Source: Waterburya agarophytonicola KI4
GTDB taxonomy: Bacteria; Cyanobacteriota; Cyanobacteriia; Cyanobacteriales; Xenococcaceae
Length of the DNA stretch: 54,785 bases
NCBI RefSeq assembly: GCF_020640915.1
Contig: NZ_JADWDC010000030.1
Location: forward strand, 1-54,785
Direction of reading: 5' to 3'
Position 1 is the first letter of the stretch, and each line of letters opens with the position of its first letter. The translations under genes and the position numbers were made by a program. Under the pieces are notes generated by a model. That model was not told the origin of the DNA, did no database searches, and was given only the letters and a program-made list of their open reading frames with translations. This document shows positions 43,905 through 53,739 of this stretch, one piece after another.

Positions 43905-44753
43905 ATGACACAGCAGTTAATTGCCCCCAAAGATAAGCCGACCCTTCAACCTAAACCAGAAAAATTAGATTTATCTTTGGTTAATATTTTCTTCTTTGGT
44001 GCGTTCCACATTATAGCGTTGGTTGCAGCACCTTTCTGTTTCTCGTGGTCGGCATTGGGCGTAGCATTTTTCCTACACTGGTTGACTGGTAGTATTGGTA
44101 TTTGTTTGGCATATCATCGCATTTTGACTCATCGGAGTTTGGAAGTACCCAAGTGGCTGGAGCGAATTCTCGTAACCATCGGAGCCCTAGCTTTACAAGG
44201 CGGTCCTATATTTTGGGTAGCGGGACACAATTTGCATCACGCTCATACTGAAGATAATGATAAAGACCCCTACTCTGCAAAAAAAGGTTTTTGGTGGAGT
44301 CACATGGGTTGGTTGATGTTCCAACAAGAAAAGTATTTTGACTACGATCACTATAAAAAATACGCGCCCCGTACCAATCGCGATCCTTACTATCGTTGGT
44401 TAGAGAACAACTTTATTCCAATCCAAATTGCTCTAGGTCTGCTTCTACTTGCGATCGGTGGTTGGTCTTGGGTAGTTTACGGTATCTTCGTCAGAGCAGT
44501 AACTTTGTGGCACTGTACTTGGTTTGTTAATAGTGCAACACACTTCTGGGGTTACAAGAATTTTGAATGTGAAGATGGCTCGCTCAATCTTTGGTGGGTC
44601 GGTTTATTGGCTTACGGTGAAGGTTGGCACAACAATCATCATTTTAGACCTCACGTCGCTAAGGCTGGTCAACGTTGGTGGGAAATTGATGTTACCTGGT
44701 GGGCAATTCAAGTATTACGCGCCTTAGGTTTAGCCAAAAAAGTTGTGATGTAA
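43905..44753 (+). CDS. desC: Acyl-lipid delta-9-type fatty acid desaturase
   Basis: 282 aa. Membrane di-iron desaturase that puts the first double bond into acyl chains of membrane lipids. The three histidine clusters are present: H-R-I-L-T-H (71-76), H-N-L-H-H (108-112) and E-G-W-H-N-N-H-H near 240. Four hydrophobic helices as expected (F-G-A-F-H-I-I-A-L-V-A-A, then L-G-V-A-F-F-L-H-W, then two after residue 170). DesC-like length and order; other regiospecificities (DesA, DesB, DesD) are longer. Divergent TetR gene and duplicated dyads suggest control by that regulator. A strong terminator follows. Confidence 0.93.
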   Translation: MTQQLIAPKDKPTLQPKPEKLDLSLVNIFFFGAFHIIALVAAPFCFSWSALGVAFFLHWLTGSIGICLAYHRILTHRSLEVPKWLERILVTIGALALQGGPIFWVAGHNLHHAHTEDNDKDPYSAKKGFWWSHMGWLMFQQEKYFDYDHYKKYAPRTNRDPYYRWLENNFIPIQIALGLLLLAIGGWSWVVYGIFVRAVTLWHCTWFVNSATHFWGYKNFECEDGSLNLWWVGLLAYGEGWHNNHHFRPHVAKAGQRWWEIDVTWWAIQVLRALGLAKKVVM

Positions 44754-44780
44754 TCACAAAACGTTGGTAATAGTAACTTA

Positions 44781-44820
44781 AAAAAGGATCTCTCTTGATT
44801 TACAAAGGGAGATCCTTTTT
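44781..44820. terminator. Bidirectional hairpin terminator between desC and ftsH
   Basis: AAAAAGGATCTC (44781-44792) and GAGATCCTTTTT (44809-44820) are perfect 12-bp complements around 16 bases. T-runs in both directions serve both convergent genes. Confidence 0.9.
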
Positions 44821-44837
44821 CATGCCCCAGTTAAATT

Positions 44838-46787
44838 TTACTTTTTTAGCAGGCTAGGAAATTTATCTTTTATCTGTTCTTTGCCATAGGTAGGAGAAAA
44901 TTCAGCTAATAGTTTGCGGAATTCTTTACCATCAATAGTTTCTTTCTCGATTAAAAGATCGACAATACGATCCACGGCTAAACGGTTCTCGCTAATAATG
45001 GTTTTAGCCTTGTCATAGCAGTCTAAAGCGATGTTGCGAATCCGAATATCAATTTGCGATGCAACCTGTTCGGAGTATTCATTTTTGTTTCCCGAATCAC
45101 CCCCTAGAAATACGGGTTGATCTTGACCTTCTAAAGCTAAAGCTCCTAAATCGGACATACCAAATTTAGTAATCATTTCTCTTGCTCTATCGGTTAAAAC
45201 CTTAATATCGTGTGCTGCACCATCGGTAATTTCGTCCATACCGAATACAATTTCTTCCGCTGCTCGACCACCAAGCAAGGTAGAAATTCGAGCTAGTATT
45301 TGTGATTTGCTTTCTAAACCAATTTCTTCATCGGGAGTGTACCAAGTCAAGCCTCCCGCACGACCTCTCGGGATAATAGTTACTTTTTCTACAGGATAGT
45401 GACCAGGAATCATCGTAGCAACGATCGCATGACCCACTTCATGATAAGCAATCAATCTTTTCGCTTTACTATCTACGAGAGGAATACCTTCCATTCCTGC
45501 CACAATACGGTCGACCGCATCATTGACTTCTAACATAGTAATGGCTGCTTTGTGTCTTCTGGCAGTCAAAATAGCAGCTTCGTTGAGGAGATTGGCTAAG
45601 TCTGCACCAGAGAAACCAGGAGTGCGACGAGAGATCACTTCTAAAGACACTTCGGGGGCAATTTTTTTACCCCGAGCGTGAACTTCTAAAATCCCCAATC
45701 TACCCTGTAGATCGGGGTAATCTACCATTACTTGGCGATCGAAACGACCAGGACGCAGTAGAGCTTTATCCAATACATCGGGACGATTGGTCGCAGCAAT
45801 CACAATAATGCCACTATTCCCCTCAAAACCATCCATTTCAGTCAAAAGCTGGTTGAGGGTTTGCTCTCTCTCGTCATTACCACCGCCAATACCAGCACCC
45901 CTTTGACGACCTACCGCATCGATTTCATCAATAAAAATTATACAAGGGGCATTTTCTTTAGCTTTTTTAAATAGGTCGCGGACGCGGGATGCACCCACAC
46001 CAACAAACATTTCGACAAATTCCGAACCAGAAATACTAAAAAAAGGTACGCCAGCCTCACCTGCGATCGCTTTTGCCAAAAGAGTTTTTCCAGTCCCAGG
46101 AGGCCCGACTAGCAGCACTCCACGAGGTATTTTTGCCCCAATAGCGGTAAATTTTTCTGGCTCTTTGAGGAAGGTAACGACTTCTTGGAGTTCTTCCTTG
46201 GCTTCTTCAATTCCTGCTACATCATCAAACTGGATTCCTGTTTTTGCTTCCATCTGGAATTTGGCTTTTGAGCGACCAAAGTTGAGAGCTTGACCCGAAG
46301 CATTAGCAGAGCGACGTACAATAGCAATCAATCCAGAAATTAAAACAAAAAAGATTAGTAAATTTAGCAATACCCCAACGGTAGTCGAGCGATCTATAGA
46401 AGTTTTAATGCTAAAGTCTACTTGTTTGGCTCTAATTTTGGGAATCAAATCCTGATTTTGCTCGAATAAAACTACATCTTTGGGTTCTTCTTCTTGTGAT
46501 TGTCCTTTTAAAGTGACACTAGCTCGATTGGTTGTTTCGTCAAGTTCTACTTTAGAGACGCGATCATTTTCTAGCTCTTGGAGAAATTGACTGTAACTAA
46601 GATCGTTTTTGGATTTTTGTTGGGCTAGTACGGGAGTTGCCAGAAGTAAAGTTTGCAAAATCATCCATCCTGCTGCCAACTTAGCGATCGCGCTATTGCT
46701 TTTTTTATTTGACTTATGGCTATTTAATTTATAGACCTGAGCAGTATTTAGTTCCGAATTTTCTCTAGTCTGGCAACTTTTTTTCAT
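44838..46787 (-). CDS. ftsH: ATP-dependent zinc metalloprotease FtsH
   Basis: 649 aa. Membrane-bound hexameric AAA+ protease that degrades photodamaged photosystem and other membrane proteins. An unusually long, Lys/Asn-rich N-terminal leader (about 35 residues) precedes a first hydrophobic segment ending T-P-V-L-A-Q, which may be a cleaved signal or anchor. Second helix about 136-157, Walker A G-P-P-G-T-G-K-T at 228-235, Walker B I-F-I-D-E-I-D near 284-290, [13 protein letters not shown], and zinc site H-E-V-G-H at 449-453. Closest to the FtsH1/2/4 group by the central sequence; the paralogue cannot be fixed. Convergent with desC. Confidence 0.97.
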   Translation of the reverse strand: MKKSCQTRENSELNTAQVYKLNSHKSNKKSNSAIAKLAAGWMILQTLLLATPVLAQQKSKNDLSYSQFLQELENDRVSKVELDETTNRASVTLKGQSQEEEPKDVVLFEQNQDLIPKIRAKQVDFSIKTSIDRSTTVGVLLNLLIFFVLISGLIAIVRRSANASGQALNFGRSKAKFQMEAKTGIQFDDVAGIEEAKEELQEVVTFLKEPEKFTAIGAKIPRGVLLVGPPGTGKTLLAKAIAGEAGVPFFSISGSEFVEMFVGVGASRVRDLFKKAKENAPCIIFIDEIDAVGRQRGAGIGGGNDEREQTLNQLLTEMDGFEGNSGIIVIAATNRPDVLDKALLRPGRFDRQVMVDYPDLQGRLGILEVHARGKKIAPEVSLEVISRRTPGFSGADLANLLNEAAILTARRHKAAITMLEVNDAVDRIVAGMEGIPLVDSKAKRLIAYHEVGHAIVATMIPGHYPVEKVTIIPRGRAGGLTWYTPDEEIGLESKSQILARISTLLGGRAAEEIVFGMDEITDGAAHDIKVLTDRAREMITKFGMSDLGALALEGQDQPVFLGGDSGNKNEYSEQVASQIDIRIRNIALDCYDKAKTIISENRLAVDRIVDLLIEKETIDGKEFRKLLAEFSPTYGKEQIKDKFPSLLKK

Positions 46788-46921
46788 AGTTATTTATAGC
46801 TATTAAATCTACTAGATAGATATATAAAATTTAAGAATAACTCCAGCCTAACTAAAAAAAAAGAGTTTTTGCCATATTTCATTGAATATATCTAAGTAGT
46901 AGAATAAAATTGGCAATATCT

Positions 46922-48388
46922 TTATCTTCGACTCAGTAAAGCCAAAGGATTGACCACGCTTTTATTTTTTGAGTGAATTTCAAAATGTAAATGAGAACCC
47001 GTACTAAAGCCTGTGTTGCCCATCTCCGCAATTTGTTCTCCCTGTCTGATTTTTTGACCCTGATTGACTAAAATCTTATTATTGTGAGCGTAAAGAGTAA
47101 TACTGCCGTCTAAATGCTGTAACTCGATTAGGTAGCCATAACCTCCAGTGTTCCATCCCGCGCTTACAACTTCTCCTGCTGCTGCAGCAAAAACTGGAGT
47201 GCCAACGGGTGCTGCAATATCAATACCTTTGTGCAATCTGCCCCAACGCCAACCATATCCAGAAGTCAAGACTCCTTGGGCTGGCCAAACATAGCCATCA
47301 AAGGCTTCGGGTAAGTATTCTTCTGACGAGGGCAAAGGAGGTAGTTGTAAAGCGACAACTTCTTGAGAAATGGAATCTAAATCTTGGTTTTTTTCTAGGT
47401 TAGTTGAAGTGGCAACATCAACTTGATTTGGAGATGAATTGAATTTGTTTTTGTGGGATTCGGTTTGATTATTTTCTGTTTCTTGTTCAATCTGATTCTG
47501 ATATTGAGAGCGCATTTGCTCTATGTCTTTTCTCAATCTAGCAAGGCGATCTTCATCACTAATAGCAGCCGAAGCATTTGTATTGGAGTTGAATTTGGCT
47601 ATATCCTCGGAATTCAATTTAGCATTAGCTACATAATTAGATTGAGGAGAAAAAGATGCTGCTTTTTCTCCCGCACTTTGAGGCAAATTGATCGCAGTTA
47701 AGCTTATTTTTTCCGTCCCAACTGTATTTTGTTTGGTAGCTGGAATAATTAGCTTTTGATTAACAAAAATAATATTAGAGTTTTTTATTTTATTGAGCGC
47801 AATTAAATCTTGCCGAGATACTTGATATTTTTTGGCAATGCGATTAATAGTATCTCCAGTTTTAACTATATGAGTCTGGGATTTTGAAGAGAAAGTATTA
47901 TTAACAGCAGGTTGAATAGTTTTAATTTTGGTGGTAGCTAGAAATTCTCGTTCGGAATTATTTTCTGCTTGACTTAAATATATTGGAGTCAAATGTTTAA
48001 CCAAACTTCCACCTCTGCCATGAGAGTTTAAAACTATTTGAGACTCTTGTGATTGGGATAAATTAGCAAAATAATTTTTAAAAGGGACAGGAATCAAACT
48101 AAGAATACGAGGTAACAACCCTGAGGCATCATGATCGTGCTGGCACTCGTGAAAGCTATGTTTTTCGTGATGTCGATCGAGAGTTGAATGAGAAAAAGTA
48201 ACCTTATCAGCTGCTGTTTGAGTATTAAAATCTGTAGCCAAAACCTTTTGATGAGGATTTAATAAACACAATGTTGCTGTAGCCAAAGGGATAGAAACTT
48301 TCAAAGCACGATCTTGATTATTGGACGATTTGGTGGATTTGGTGTTTGGGCGTTTCTCTTTGAGAGATAAAGCATTGTGATATGGCAT
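46922..48388 (-). CDS. LysM and M23 peptidase (murein hydrolase-like) protein
   Basis: 488 aa. The N-terminal 50 residues are basic with a hydrophobic stretch (V-S-I-P-L-A-T-A-T-L-C-L-L-N) that should export the protein. LysM domain about 171-217: H-I-V-K-T-G-D-T-I-N-R-I-A-K-K-Y-Q-V-S, peptidoglycan-binding. Acidic, Gln-rich coiled linker. C-terminal M23 domain with H-K-G-I-D-I-A-A-P-V-G-T-P-V and H-L-H-F-E-I-H, both zinc motifs intact, so probably an active endopeptidase. Homologues split septal peptidoglycan. A TTAGTCAA dyad lies 80 bp upstream of the start. Confidence 0.92.
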   Translation of the reverse strand: MPYHNALSLKEKRPNTKSTKSSNNQDRALKVSIPLATATLCLLNPHQKVLATDFNTQTAADKVTFSHSTLDRHHEKHSFHECQHDHDASGLLPRILSLIPVPFKNYFANLSQSQESQIVLNSHGRGGSLVKHLTPIYLSQAENNSEREFLATTKIKTIQPAVNNTFSSKSQTHIVKTGDTINRIAKKYQVSRQDLIALNKIKNSNIIFVNQKLIIPATKQNTVGTEKISLTAINLPQSAGEKAASFSPQSNYVANAKLNSEDIAKFNSNTNASAAISDEDRLARLRKDIEQMRSQYQNQIEQETENNQTESHKNKFNSSPNQVDVATSTNLEKNQDLDSISQEVVALQLPPLPSSEEYLPEAFDGYVWPAQGVLTSGYGWRWGRLHKGIDIAAPVGTPVFAAAAGEVVSAGWNTGGYGYLIELQHLDGSITLYAHNNKILVNQGQKIRQGEQIAEMGNTGFSTGSHLHFEIHSKNKSVVNPLALLSRR

Positions 48389-48467
48389 AGATCTTAATAA
48401 TGTATTTTGTGATGAGTAATGTTGTTATTGGTGTTTGTCAGAACTATAGGTTATGGGCAAAATAAAG

Positions 48468-48496
48468 TTAGTCAAGTGACTATATCGATTGACTAA
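48468..48496. promoter_or_regulatory. Inverted repeat TTAGTCAA-N13-TTGACTAA
   Basis: Perfect 8-bp arms at 48468-48475 and 48489-48496 with a 13-bp spacer, 80 bp upstream of the M23 gene start. Form and place suit a dimeric regulator; nothing known matches. Confidence 0.5.
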
Positions 48497-48852
48497 GGAT
48501 GATTTCAATCTCTTATGAATAAAATTGTTTGGCAAACATAGTTCTTTTTTAGCCCCGTATTTTTATGGAAGATTAGCTTAAAATTGTATTTCAAACAAGT
48601 GCAGAACGAGCAAAAATCAATCTAAATAGCTATATTGAACGAAATTGCTAGATTAAGAATTTATTTGACTCAACATAGAATTATTTTTTTGTTCTAGTGA
48701 CAGCAATAAATAGAAAATAGTAGAATAATCGAAAGCGTCAAGACATTTAATATCATTTAATATTTTTAATTGACTACCATATCGAGATATTAAAACTAAT
48801 GCGAAGCTACGCAAACATCCATTAATAAGCTAATTTGGATTTCTGAACCTCC

Positions 48853-48885
48853 AAAAAAAAGCACATTACAATTTTTTGTGGTGCT
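48853..48885 (-). terminator. Orphan terminator-like hairpin on the minus strand
   Basis: AGCAC (48860-48864) pairs with GTGCT (48881-48885), with a further ACA/TGT inside; on the minus strand the stem is followed by eight T (48860 down to 48853). No minus-strand gene ends here. Confidence 0.4.
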
Positions 48886-48965
48886 GAATTCTCATATAGA
48901 AGGAACTTGTTTCCTGGAAATGGAGGCTATTGTCAAGAGTCTATAATAAATGTACGAAACTTAAT

Positions 48966-50267
48966 ATGGTTAAAGTTTATCTACCCAGTTTTGCGATCTA
49001 CACTTTTAGCTTGACCGTTAATCTTCTAGTTCTAGGTATTTATCCGTACGGCGCAATTGCTCAAAACTCCTTACCCCAGACAAGCAACAAGCAAGCAGCC
49101 AATAATACTAGAATCAGTAGTAATATAGAACCAGAAATACTATCGGAAATCAATCGAGTTAGAACCAATCCTCAGGGTTACGCGAATTGGTTAGAAGACC
49201 AAAGACAATATTATGATGGCATCTGGCTCAAATTACCAGGAGAAAAACCCATCAGAACCAATAAAGGATTGAAAGCTTTAGAAGAAGCGATCGCAATTCT
49301 CAAAGAGCAACAGCCTTTGTCTCCCTTGAATAATTCCGAACAAACTGCTGCCAATGCTACGGACAAACTAGAAGACTTTGCTACCGCCAACAATCTCCAA
49401 AATATCAGCTACGGTAGAATAACCCCCAAAGGCATTGTAATGAGTTTGGTGATAGATGAGCTATTTCCTGATCGCCGTCGCCGTAATAGCCTATTAAGCC
49501 CCGACGCGAAGAATACTGGAGTGGCATGTAAGCCCGATCCTAGATACGCTAAAGTCTGCGCGATCGCTTATTCTGATTCGACTCTTGATGTTACCACTGA
49601 AAAACCAGTAACTCCTCCTTCTCCTGAGACAGAAACTACTGTCGAAAAACCACCAACCTCTCCTTCTCCTCCAACAGAAACTATTGCCGAAAAACCACCA
49701 ACTCCTGAGAATGTAACAACCAAACCAGAATCTACACCAGAAGAGACTGAAACGGTTGCAGAAAACTTGCCTCAACCACCACAACCACAAGCACCACCGA
49801 CTCCTTCAGAAATTCCTGAAGTGAGTTTGCCAAATCCTGAAACAGAAATCGAAGCAGAAAAACCTCCTATAGAGGATAACGAAGAGATTGAAGTTGCCAG
49901 AGTAGAAGACGAAGAACCAATTGCTACTAACTCTGACGGTTCGAGACTGCTCGAAAATGTCGAACGGGGTATCTTAGAAGAAGGCGATCGCATAATTGCC
50001 GAAGATGGAAGTTTTTACGACTCCTATCCTCTAGACGTTCGCTCTGGAGAATCATTTACCATTTCCTTAGAAAGCGAAGAATTTGATGCTTTTGTAGCTC
50101 TTATTGATGCCAAAGGCAATATTATCGAACAAAACGACGACATAAATGAAGAAGATAGTAATTCTCGCATTCGCGTAACTATTCCTGAAAATGGAGTTTA
50201 TAACGTTATTGTCAATGCTTATGACGAAGGTGGAAAAGGGGAATATATATTAACCATTAGCCGTTAA
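48966..50267 (+). CDS. Degenerate CAP (SCP/PR-1) domain protein with proline-rich linker and PPC-like C-domain
   Basis: 433 aa from ATG 48966, giving a signal peptide ending G-A-I-A-Q; a TTG 12 codons upstream is less likely. CAP-like domain about 55-204 starting I-L-S-E-I-N-R-V-R-T-N-P-Q-G-Y and ending N-S-L-L-S-P-D-A-K-N-T-G-V-A-C, but the two usual histidines are absent: the region with the first is deleted and the G-H-R motif is R-R-R. Residues about 205-325 are Pro/Glu/Thr-rich repeats (E-K-P-P-T type). The last about 100 residues resemble a bacterial pre-peptidase C-terminal (PPC) domain with D-x-Y-x-L-D-V-R-S-G-E. Extracytoplasmic. Confidence 0.8.
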   Translation: MVKVYLPSFAIYTFSLTVNLLVLGIYPYGAIAQNSLPQTSNKQAANNTRISSNIEPEILSEINRVRTNPQGYANWLEDQRQYYDGIWLKLPGEKPIRTNKGLKALEEAIAILKEQQPLSPLNNSEQTAANATDKLEDFATANNLQNISYGRITPKGIVMSLVIDELFPDRRRRNSLLSPDAKNTGVACKPDPRYAKVCAIAYSDSTLDVTTEKPVTPPSPETETTVEKPPTSPSPPTETIAEKPPTPENVTTKPESTPEETETVAENLPQPPQPQAPPTPSEIPEVSLPNPETEIEAEKPPIEDNEEIEVARVEDEEPIATNSDGSRLLENVERGILEEGDRIIAEDGSFYDSYPLDVRSGESFTISLESEEFDAFVALIDAKGNIIEQNDDINEEDSNSRIRVTIPENGVYNVIVNAYDEGGKGEYILTISR

Positions 50268-50360
50268 AGTTTGTTATTTTGCTTTGAAATAATAGATACA
50301 TCCTGTATAATGATATATTTGGAGATATTTTGTAACTGTAATACAGAGGAGAACTAATAT

Positions 50361-50969
50361 ATGTCTCGTTATAGAGGCCCGCGTTTGCGCGTCGTTCGTC
50401 GCTTGGGAGATTTGCCTGGTTTAACTAGAAAGAGCCCTCGCAAAGCCTATCCACCTGGACAACACGGTCAAAGTCGTCGCAAACGATCTGAATATGCTAT
50501 TCGTCTAGAAGAAAAGCAAAAACTTCGTTTCAATTATGGAGTTACCGAAAAACAACTAGTGCGTTATGTCCGCAAAGCCCGTCGAGTAGCTGGTTCTACA
50601 GGACAAACTTTGCTAGAACTTCTAGAAATGCGTTTAGACAATACCATTTTCCGCATGGGTATGGCAGGAACTATTCCTGGGGCGCGTCAACTAGTAAACC
50701 ACGGACACATTATCGTCAATGATCGCGTAGTAAATATTGCTAGCTACCAGTGTCGTCCTGGGGACGTTGTTAAAGTTAGAGATCGAGATCGCTCTCGCAA
50801 GTTAGTCGAAACCAACATGGAATACCCAGGTTTGGCTAATTTACCCAGTCATTTAGAATTTGATAAGAATACCTTTTCAGGTAAGGTTAACGGCGTAATC
50901 GATCGCGAATGGGTTGCCCTACAAGTAAACGAACTATTAGTCGTTGAGTACTATTCTCGTATGGCTTAA
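50361..50969 (+). CDS. rpsD: 30S ribosomal protein S4
   Basis: 202 aa, exact cyanobacterial length. Primary 16S rRNA binder and small-subunit assembly protein. [16 protein letters not shown], then [13 protein letters not shown], and the S4 RNA-binding module [12 protein letters not shown] and [10 protein letters not shown]-x-V-N. Lacks the zinc cysteines, as cyanobacterial S4 does. Clear ribosome binding site AGAGGAGA just ahead (50345-50352). Free-standing, as in other cyanobacteria where S4 is outside the main ribosomal operon. Confidence 0.98.
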   Translation: MSRYRGPRLRVVRRLGDLPGLTRKSPRKAYPPGQHGQSRRKRSEYAIRLEEKQKLRFNYGVTEKQLVRYVRKARRVAGSTGQTLLELLEMRLDNTIFRMGMAGTIPGARQLVNHGHIIVNDRVVNIASYQCRPGDVVKVRDRDRSRKLVETNMEYPGLANLPSHLEFDKNTFSGKVNGVIDREWVALQVNELLVVEYYSRMA

Positions 50970-51008
50970 TAACGTTGAATGTATATGGAATGTTAATCAA
51001 ACTTTTTG

Positions 51009-51036
51009 CTTATAGCTGTAGGCTGCAAGCTATAAG
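51009..51036 (+). repeat. Hairpin/heptamer element after rpsD
   Basis: CTTATAGCT and AGCTATAAG make a perfect 9-bp stem around ten bases. The same bases also read as 7-bp units TATAGCT, GTAGGCT, GCAAGCT. No T-run follows, so terminator function is doubtful. Confidence 0.5.
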
Positions 51037-51102
51037 ATAATATTGATCTGGCTCGGAAGTATAATTAAACATTTTCATCCTTCTTCCTCCTTCCTTACAG
51101 GA

Positions 51103-52095
51103 TCATCCTCCAATTTGGGACATGGTACGAGTGTAAGTTCCATCAGTACCAGAGTCCCGCTCTTTGAAATTGATTTCAGGCTTCAATAATAATAATTCGC
51201 TAATTTTAGTCTTTAACTCGGCTAGATCTACACCACTACGGACAGCAGTTTTGAGATCTATTTGACCAGTTTCGTTGAGCAAACAAGGGCGCAACCAACC
51301 ATCGGCGGATAGTCGAACTCGGTTACAGCGATCGCAAAAACATTCGGACATTTGAGAAATAAAGCCCACTGTTCCTTTGGCATTAGGAATTTTAAATACA
51401 TCCGCAGGGCCATTTCCCGTAATATTAGACTCGTCTAGTCCCCATTTGTGGCGCAACTGATTTCTGATCGCTTCAGAATCAATCCAAGCTTTGTCACCAA
51501 ACAACTCAGGATTACCAATTGGCATAAACTCAATAAAACGAATATGCCAATTGCGATCGATACTCAAAGCTGCTAAATCCAAAATTTCTGTATCGTTAAT
51601 TCCTGGAATTACTACTACATTGAGCTTGAGAGGATCGAATCCTACTTGATGGGCGGTTAAAATTCCTTGCCAAGTTTGTTGCCAACGACTTTTTCCTCTA
51701 TTGCCCGTAATCTTATCAAAAGTTGCAGGAATTAAAGAATCCAAACTAATATTAATTCGCTTCAAACCAGCATCGTAAAGTGGCTGTGCTAGTTTCTCCA
51801 GCAAAAAAGCATTGGTAGTTAGGGCAATATCTTCTGTTTCGGGTAATTGCGAAATTGCTCTCACCAAATCTACCACCCCAGGGCGCAATAAAGGCTCTCC
51901 TCCCGTGAGGCGAAACTTGGTAAAACCCAGAGGAATAAAGACATCCCGCACCAAAGAGATAATTTCTCGATCGCTTAATAATTCTTGGTTGAGGAGGTAA
52001 TTTAGTTCTGTCCCTTCTGGCATACAGTACTGACAACGAAAATTACATTTATCAATCAAACTTATCCGCAAATAATCTATCTCTGGCATAAACAT
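51103..52095 (-). CDS. moaA: GTP 3',8-cyclase MoaA
   Basis: 330 aa. First step of molybdenum cofactor synthesis, turning GTP into 3',8-cyclo-7,8-dihydro-GTP with MoaC. Radical-SAM cluster C17-x3-C21-x2-C24 in [10 protein letters not shown]; the SAM contact G-G-E-P-L-L-R; second 4Fe-4S cluster in C-F-C-D-R-C-N-R and the distal C of R-P-C-L. Ends with Gly-Gly, the tail that reaches the active site in MoaA. An ATG two codons later is an alternative start. No other moa gene is adjacent. A heptamer repeat sits in the leader. Confidence 0.96.
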   Translation of the reverse strand: MFMPEIDYLRISLIDKCNFRCQYCMPEGTELNYLLNQELLSDREIISLVRDVFIPLGFTKFRLTGGEPLLRPGVVDLVRAISQLPETEDIALTTNAFLLEKLAQPLYDAGLKRINISLDSLIPATFDKITGNRGKSRWQQTWQGILTAHQVGFDPLKLNVVVIPGINDTEILDLAALSIDRNWHIRFIEFMPIGNPELFGDKAWIDSEAIRNQLRHKWGLDESNITGNGPADVFKIPNAKGTVGFISQMSECFCDRCNRVRLSADGWLRPCLLNETGQIDLKTAVRSGVDLAELKTKISELLLLKPEINFKERDSGTDGTYTRTMSQIGG

Positions 52096-52100
52096 AAAAA

Positions 52101-52128
52101 AGCTAATAGCTAATAGCTGATAGCTAAA
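52101..52128. repeat. Heptanucleotide tandem repeat (4 units) upstream of moaA
   Basis: AGCTAAT, AGCTAAT, AGCTGAT, AGCTAAA. On the other strand these are rotations of TTAGCTA, the same family as at 1779-1813. Begins 6 bp before the moaA start codon, so it lies in the moaA leader. Confidence 0.75.
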
Positions 52129-52221
52129 AACTAAATAAATTTGAACGCAGCAAATTCACATCGAACGTATATTAAGAATAAGATAGATTTTTAATAAAGA
52201 GCAATAATAGAATTTTTTATA

Positions 52222-53736
52222 ATGAATTTTCAAGAAGAATTTACTCTGCTGTTACGTGCCTGTTATCCCTTAATTTATATTCCCACCAACGAAGAAGAAA
52301 GGGCCGAAAAAGCGATCGCTCTAGCTACAGATAAATTGGGCAAACGCAACGTTTATACTTGGGATTTTGTCAATGGCTATCAAGATAATCCCAACAATAC
52401 GGGGTTTGGCAAGCGCAATCCATTACAAGCTCTAGAATTTATAACTAAAATCCCAGAAAAAGCTGGCGGTGTGTTTATCCTACGAGATTTTCAGCGTTTT
52501 TTAGATGATATTGCTGTTTCTCGCGAACTACGCAACTTAGCGCGAGTGCTAAAATCTCAACCGAAGAACATTATCATTATTGCGCCTCAAGTCCAGATCC
52601 CTGAAGAATTAACCGAAGTTATTACAGTAGTTGATTTTGCCTTACCTTCTACTCCAGAAATAAAAACCGAAATCGAACGCTTGATTTCCGCAACAGGACA
52701 AAATTTATCCGCACAACTATTAGACGAATTAGTCCGCGCAGCCAAAGGATTATCTCTCGAACGAATTAGAAGAGTATTAACTAGAGCGATCGCTTATAAC
52801 GGTAAACTAGAACCCGATGATGTGGAATTAATTCTAGAAGAAAAACGCCAATCAATTCGCCAGACGCAAATATTAGACTATTATCCCGCTACCGAACAAA
52901 TATCAGATATCGGCGGACTAGATAACCTTAAAAGCTGGTTGTTACGGCGAGGGGGAGCATTTAGCGAACAAGCAAGGGCTTATGGCTTACCCAACCCCAG
53001 AGGGCTATTATTAGTCGGGATACAGGGTACGGGAAAGTCTCTTACAGCAAAAGCGATCGCTCATCACTGGCATTTACCTTTATTGCGTTTAGATGTAGGA
53101 CGTTTGTTCGCTGGCTTGGTAGGAGAATCAGAATCTCGCACCCGTCAAACTATCGAACTAGCTGAAGCTCTTTCTCCTTGTATCTTATGGATCGATGAAA
53201 TTGATAAAGGATTTGCAGGAGTAGATGGCAAGGGAGATTCGGGTACTACTAGTCGTGTATTTGGCACATTTATCACTTGGCTAGCAGAAAAGAAAACGCC
53301 TGTATTTGTTGTGGCTACGGCTAACAATATTCGTTCCTTACCTCCAGAAATGTTGCGCAAAGGTAGATTTGACGAAATATTTTTCGTTGGTTTGCCCAAT
53401 CAAAATGAAAGACAGGCAATTTTCAAGGTACACTTAGCCAAATTACGCCCTCATAATCTAGGCAATTACGACGTTAAGCGGTTAGCATATGAGACACCAG
53501 AATTTTCTGGGGCAGAAATCGAACAGACTATCATTGAGGCAATGCACATTGGCTTTAGTCAAAATCGTGACTTTACCACAGATGATATTCTAGAAGCTGC
53601 CAGTCAGATAGTTCCCCTGGCAAAAACTGCTCAAGAGCAAATTGAATTTTTGCAGCAATGGGTAGCAGCAGGGAAAGCTCGTCTGGCATCGAAAAACAAT
53701 GACCTAAGCGATCGCATTCAGAGTCAACTTAACTAA
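52222..53736 (+). CDS. ycf46: Ycf46-type AAA ATPase
   Basis: 504 aa. Starts M-N-F-Q-E-E-F-T-L-L-L-R-A-C-Y-P-L-I-Y-I, as in the chloroplast/cyanobacterial Ycf46 family. A degenerate N-terminal nucleotide-binding fold (about 1-200) precedes the AAA module: Walker A G-I-Q-G-T-G-K-S (266-273), Walker B W-I-D-E-I-D (323-328), arginine-finger region L-R-K-G-R-F-D-E. Cytosolic. Homologues are implicated in photosynthesis-related regulation and are conserved in cyanobacteria. Followed after 3 bp by the SH3 gene, so probably co-translated. Confidence 0.93.
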   Translation: MNFQEEFTLLLRACYPLIYIPTNEEERAEKAIALATDKLGKRNVYTWDFVNGYQDNPNNTGFGKRNPLQALEFITKIPEKAGGVFILRDFQRFLDDIAVSRELRNLARVLKSQPKNIIIIAPQVQIPEELTEVITVVDFALPSTPEIKTEIERLISATGQNLSAQLLDELVRAAKGLSLERIRRVLTRAIAYNGKLEPDDVELILEEKRQSIRQTQILDYYPATEQISDIGGLDNLKSWLLRRGGAFSEQARAYGLPNPRGLLLVGIQGTGKSLTAKAIAHHWHLPLLRLDVGRLFAGLVGESESRTRQTIELAEALSPCILWIDEIDKGFAGVDGKGDSGTTSRVFGTFITWLAEKKTPVFVVATANNIRSLPPEMLRKGRFDEIFFVGLPNQNERQAIFKVHLAKLRPHNLGNYDVKRLAYETPEFSGAEIEQTIIEAMHIGFSQNRDFTTDDILEAASQIVPLAKTAQEQIEFLQQWVAAGKARLASKNNDLSDRIQSQLN

Positions 53737-53739
53737 AAG

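Larger units (their letters stand above)
48389..48965. other. 577-bp divergent intergenic stretch
   Basis: No coding sequence recognised. Contains an inverted repeat 48468-48496 near the M23 gene and a hairpin with a minus-strand T-run at 48853-48885 near the CAP gene. Otherwise AT-rich. I looked for a c-di-AMP-type riboswitch upstream of the M23 gene and saw none. Confidence 0.5.

Noticed and set aside
48389-48600. Possible c-di-AMP riboswitch ahead of the LysM-M23 gene
   Set aside because: The GC-rich conserved blocks of that riboswitch are not present; the leader is AT-rich with only a simple dyad.
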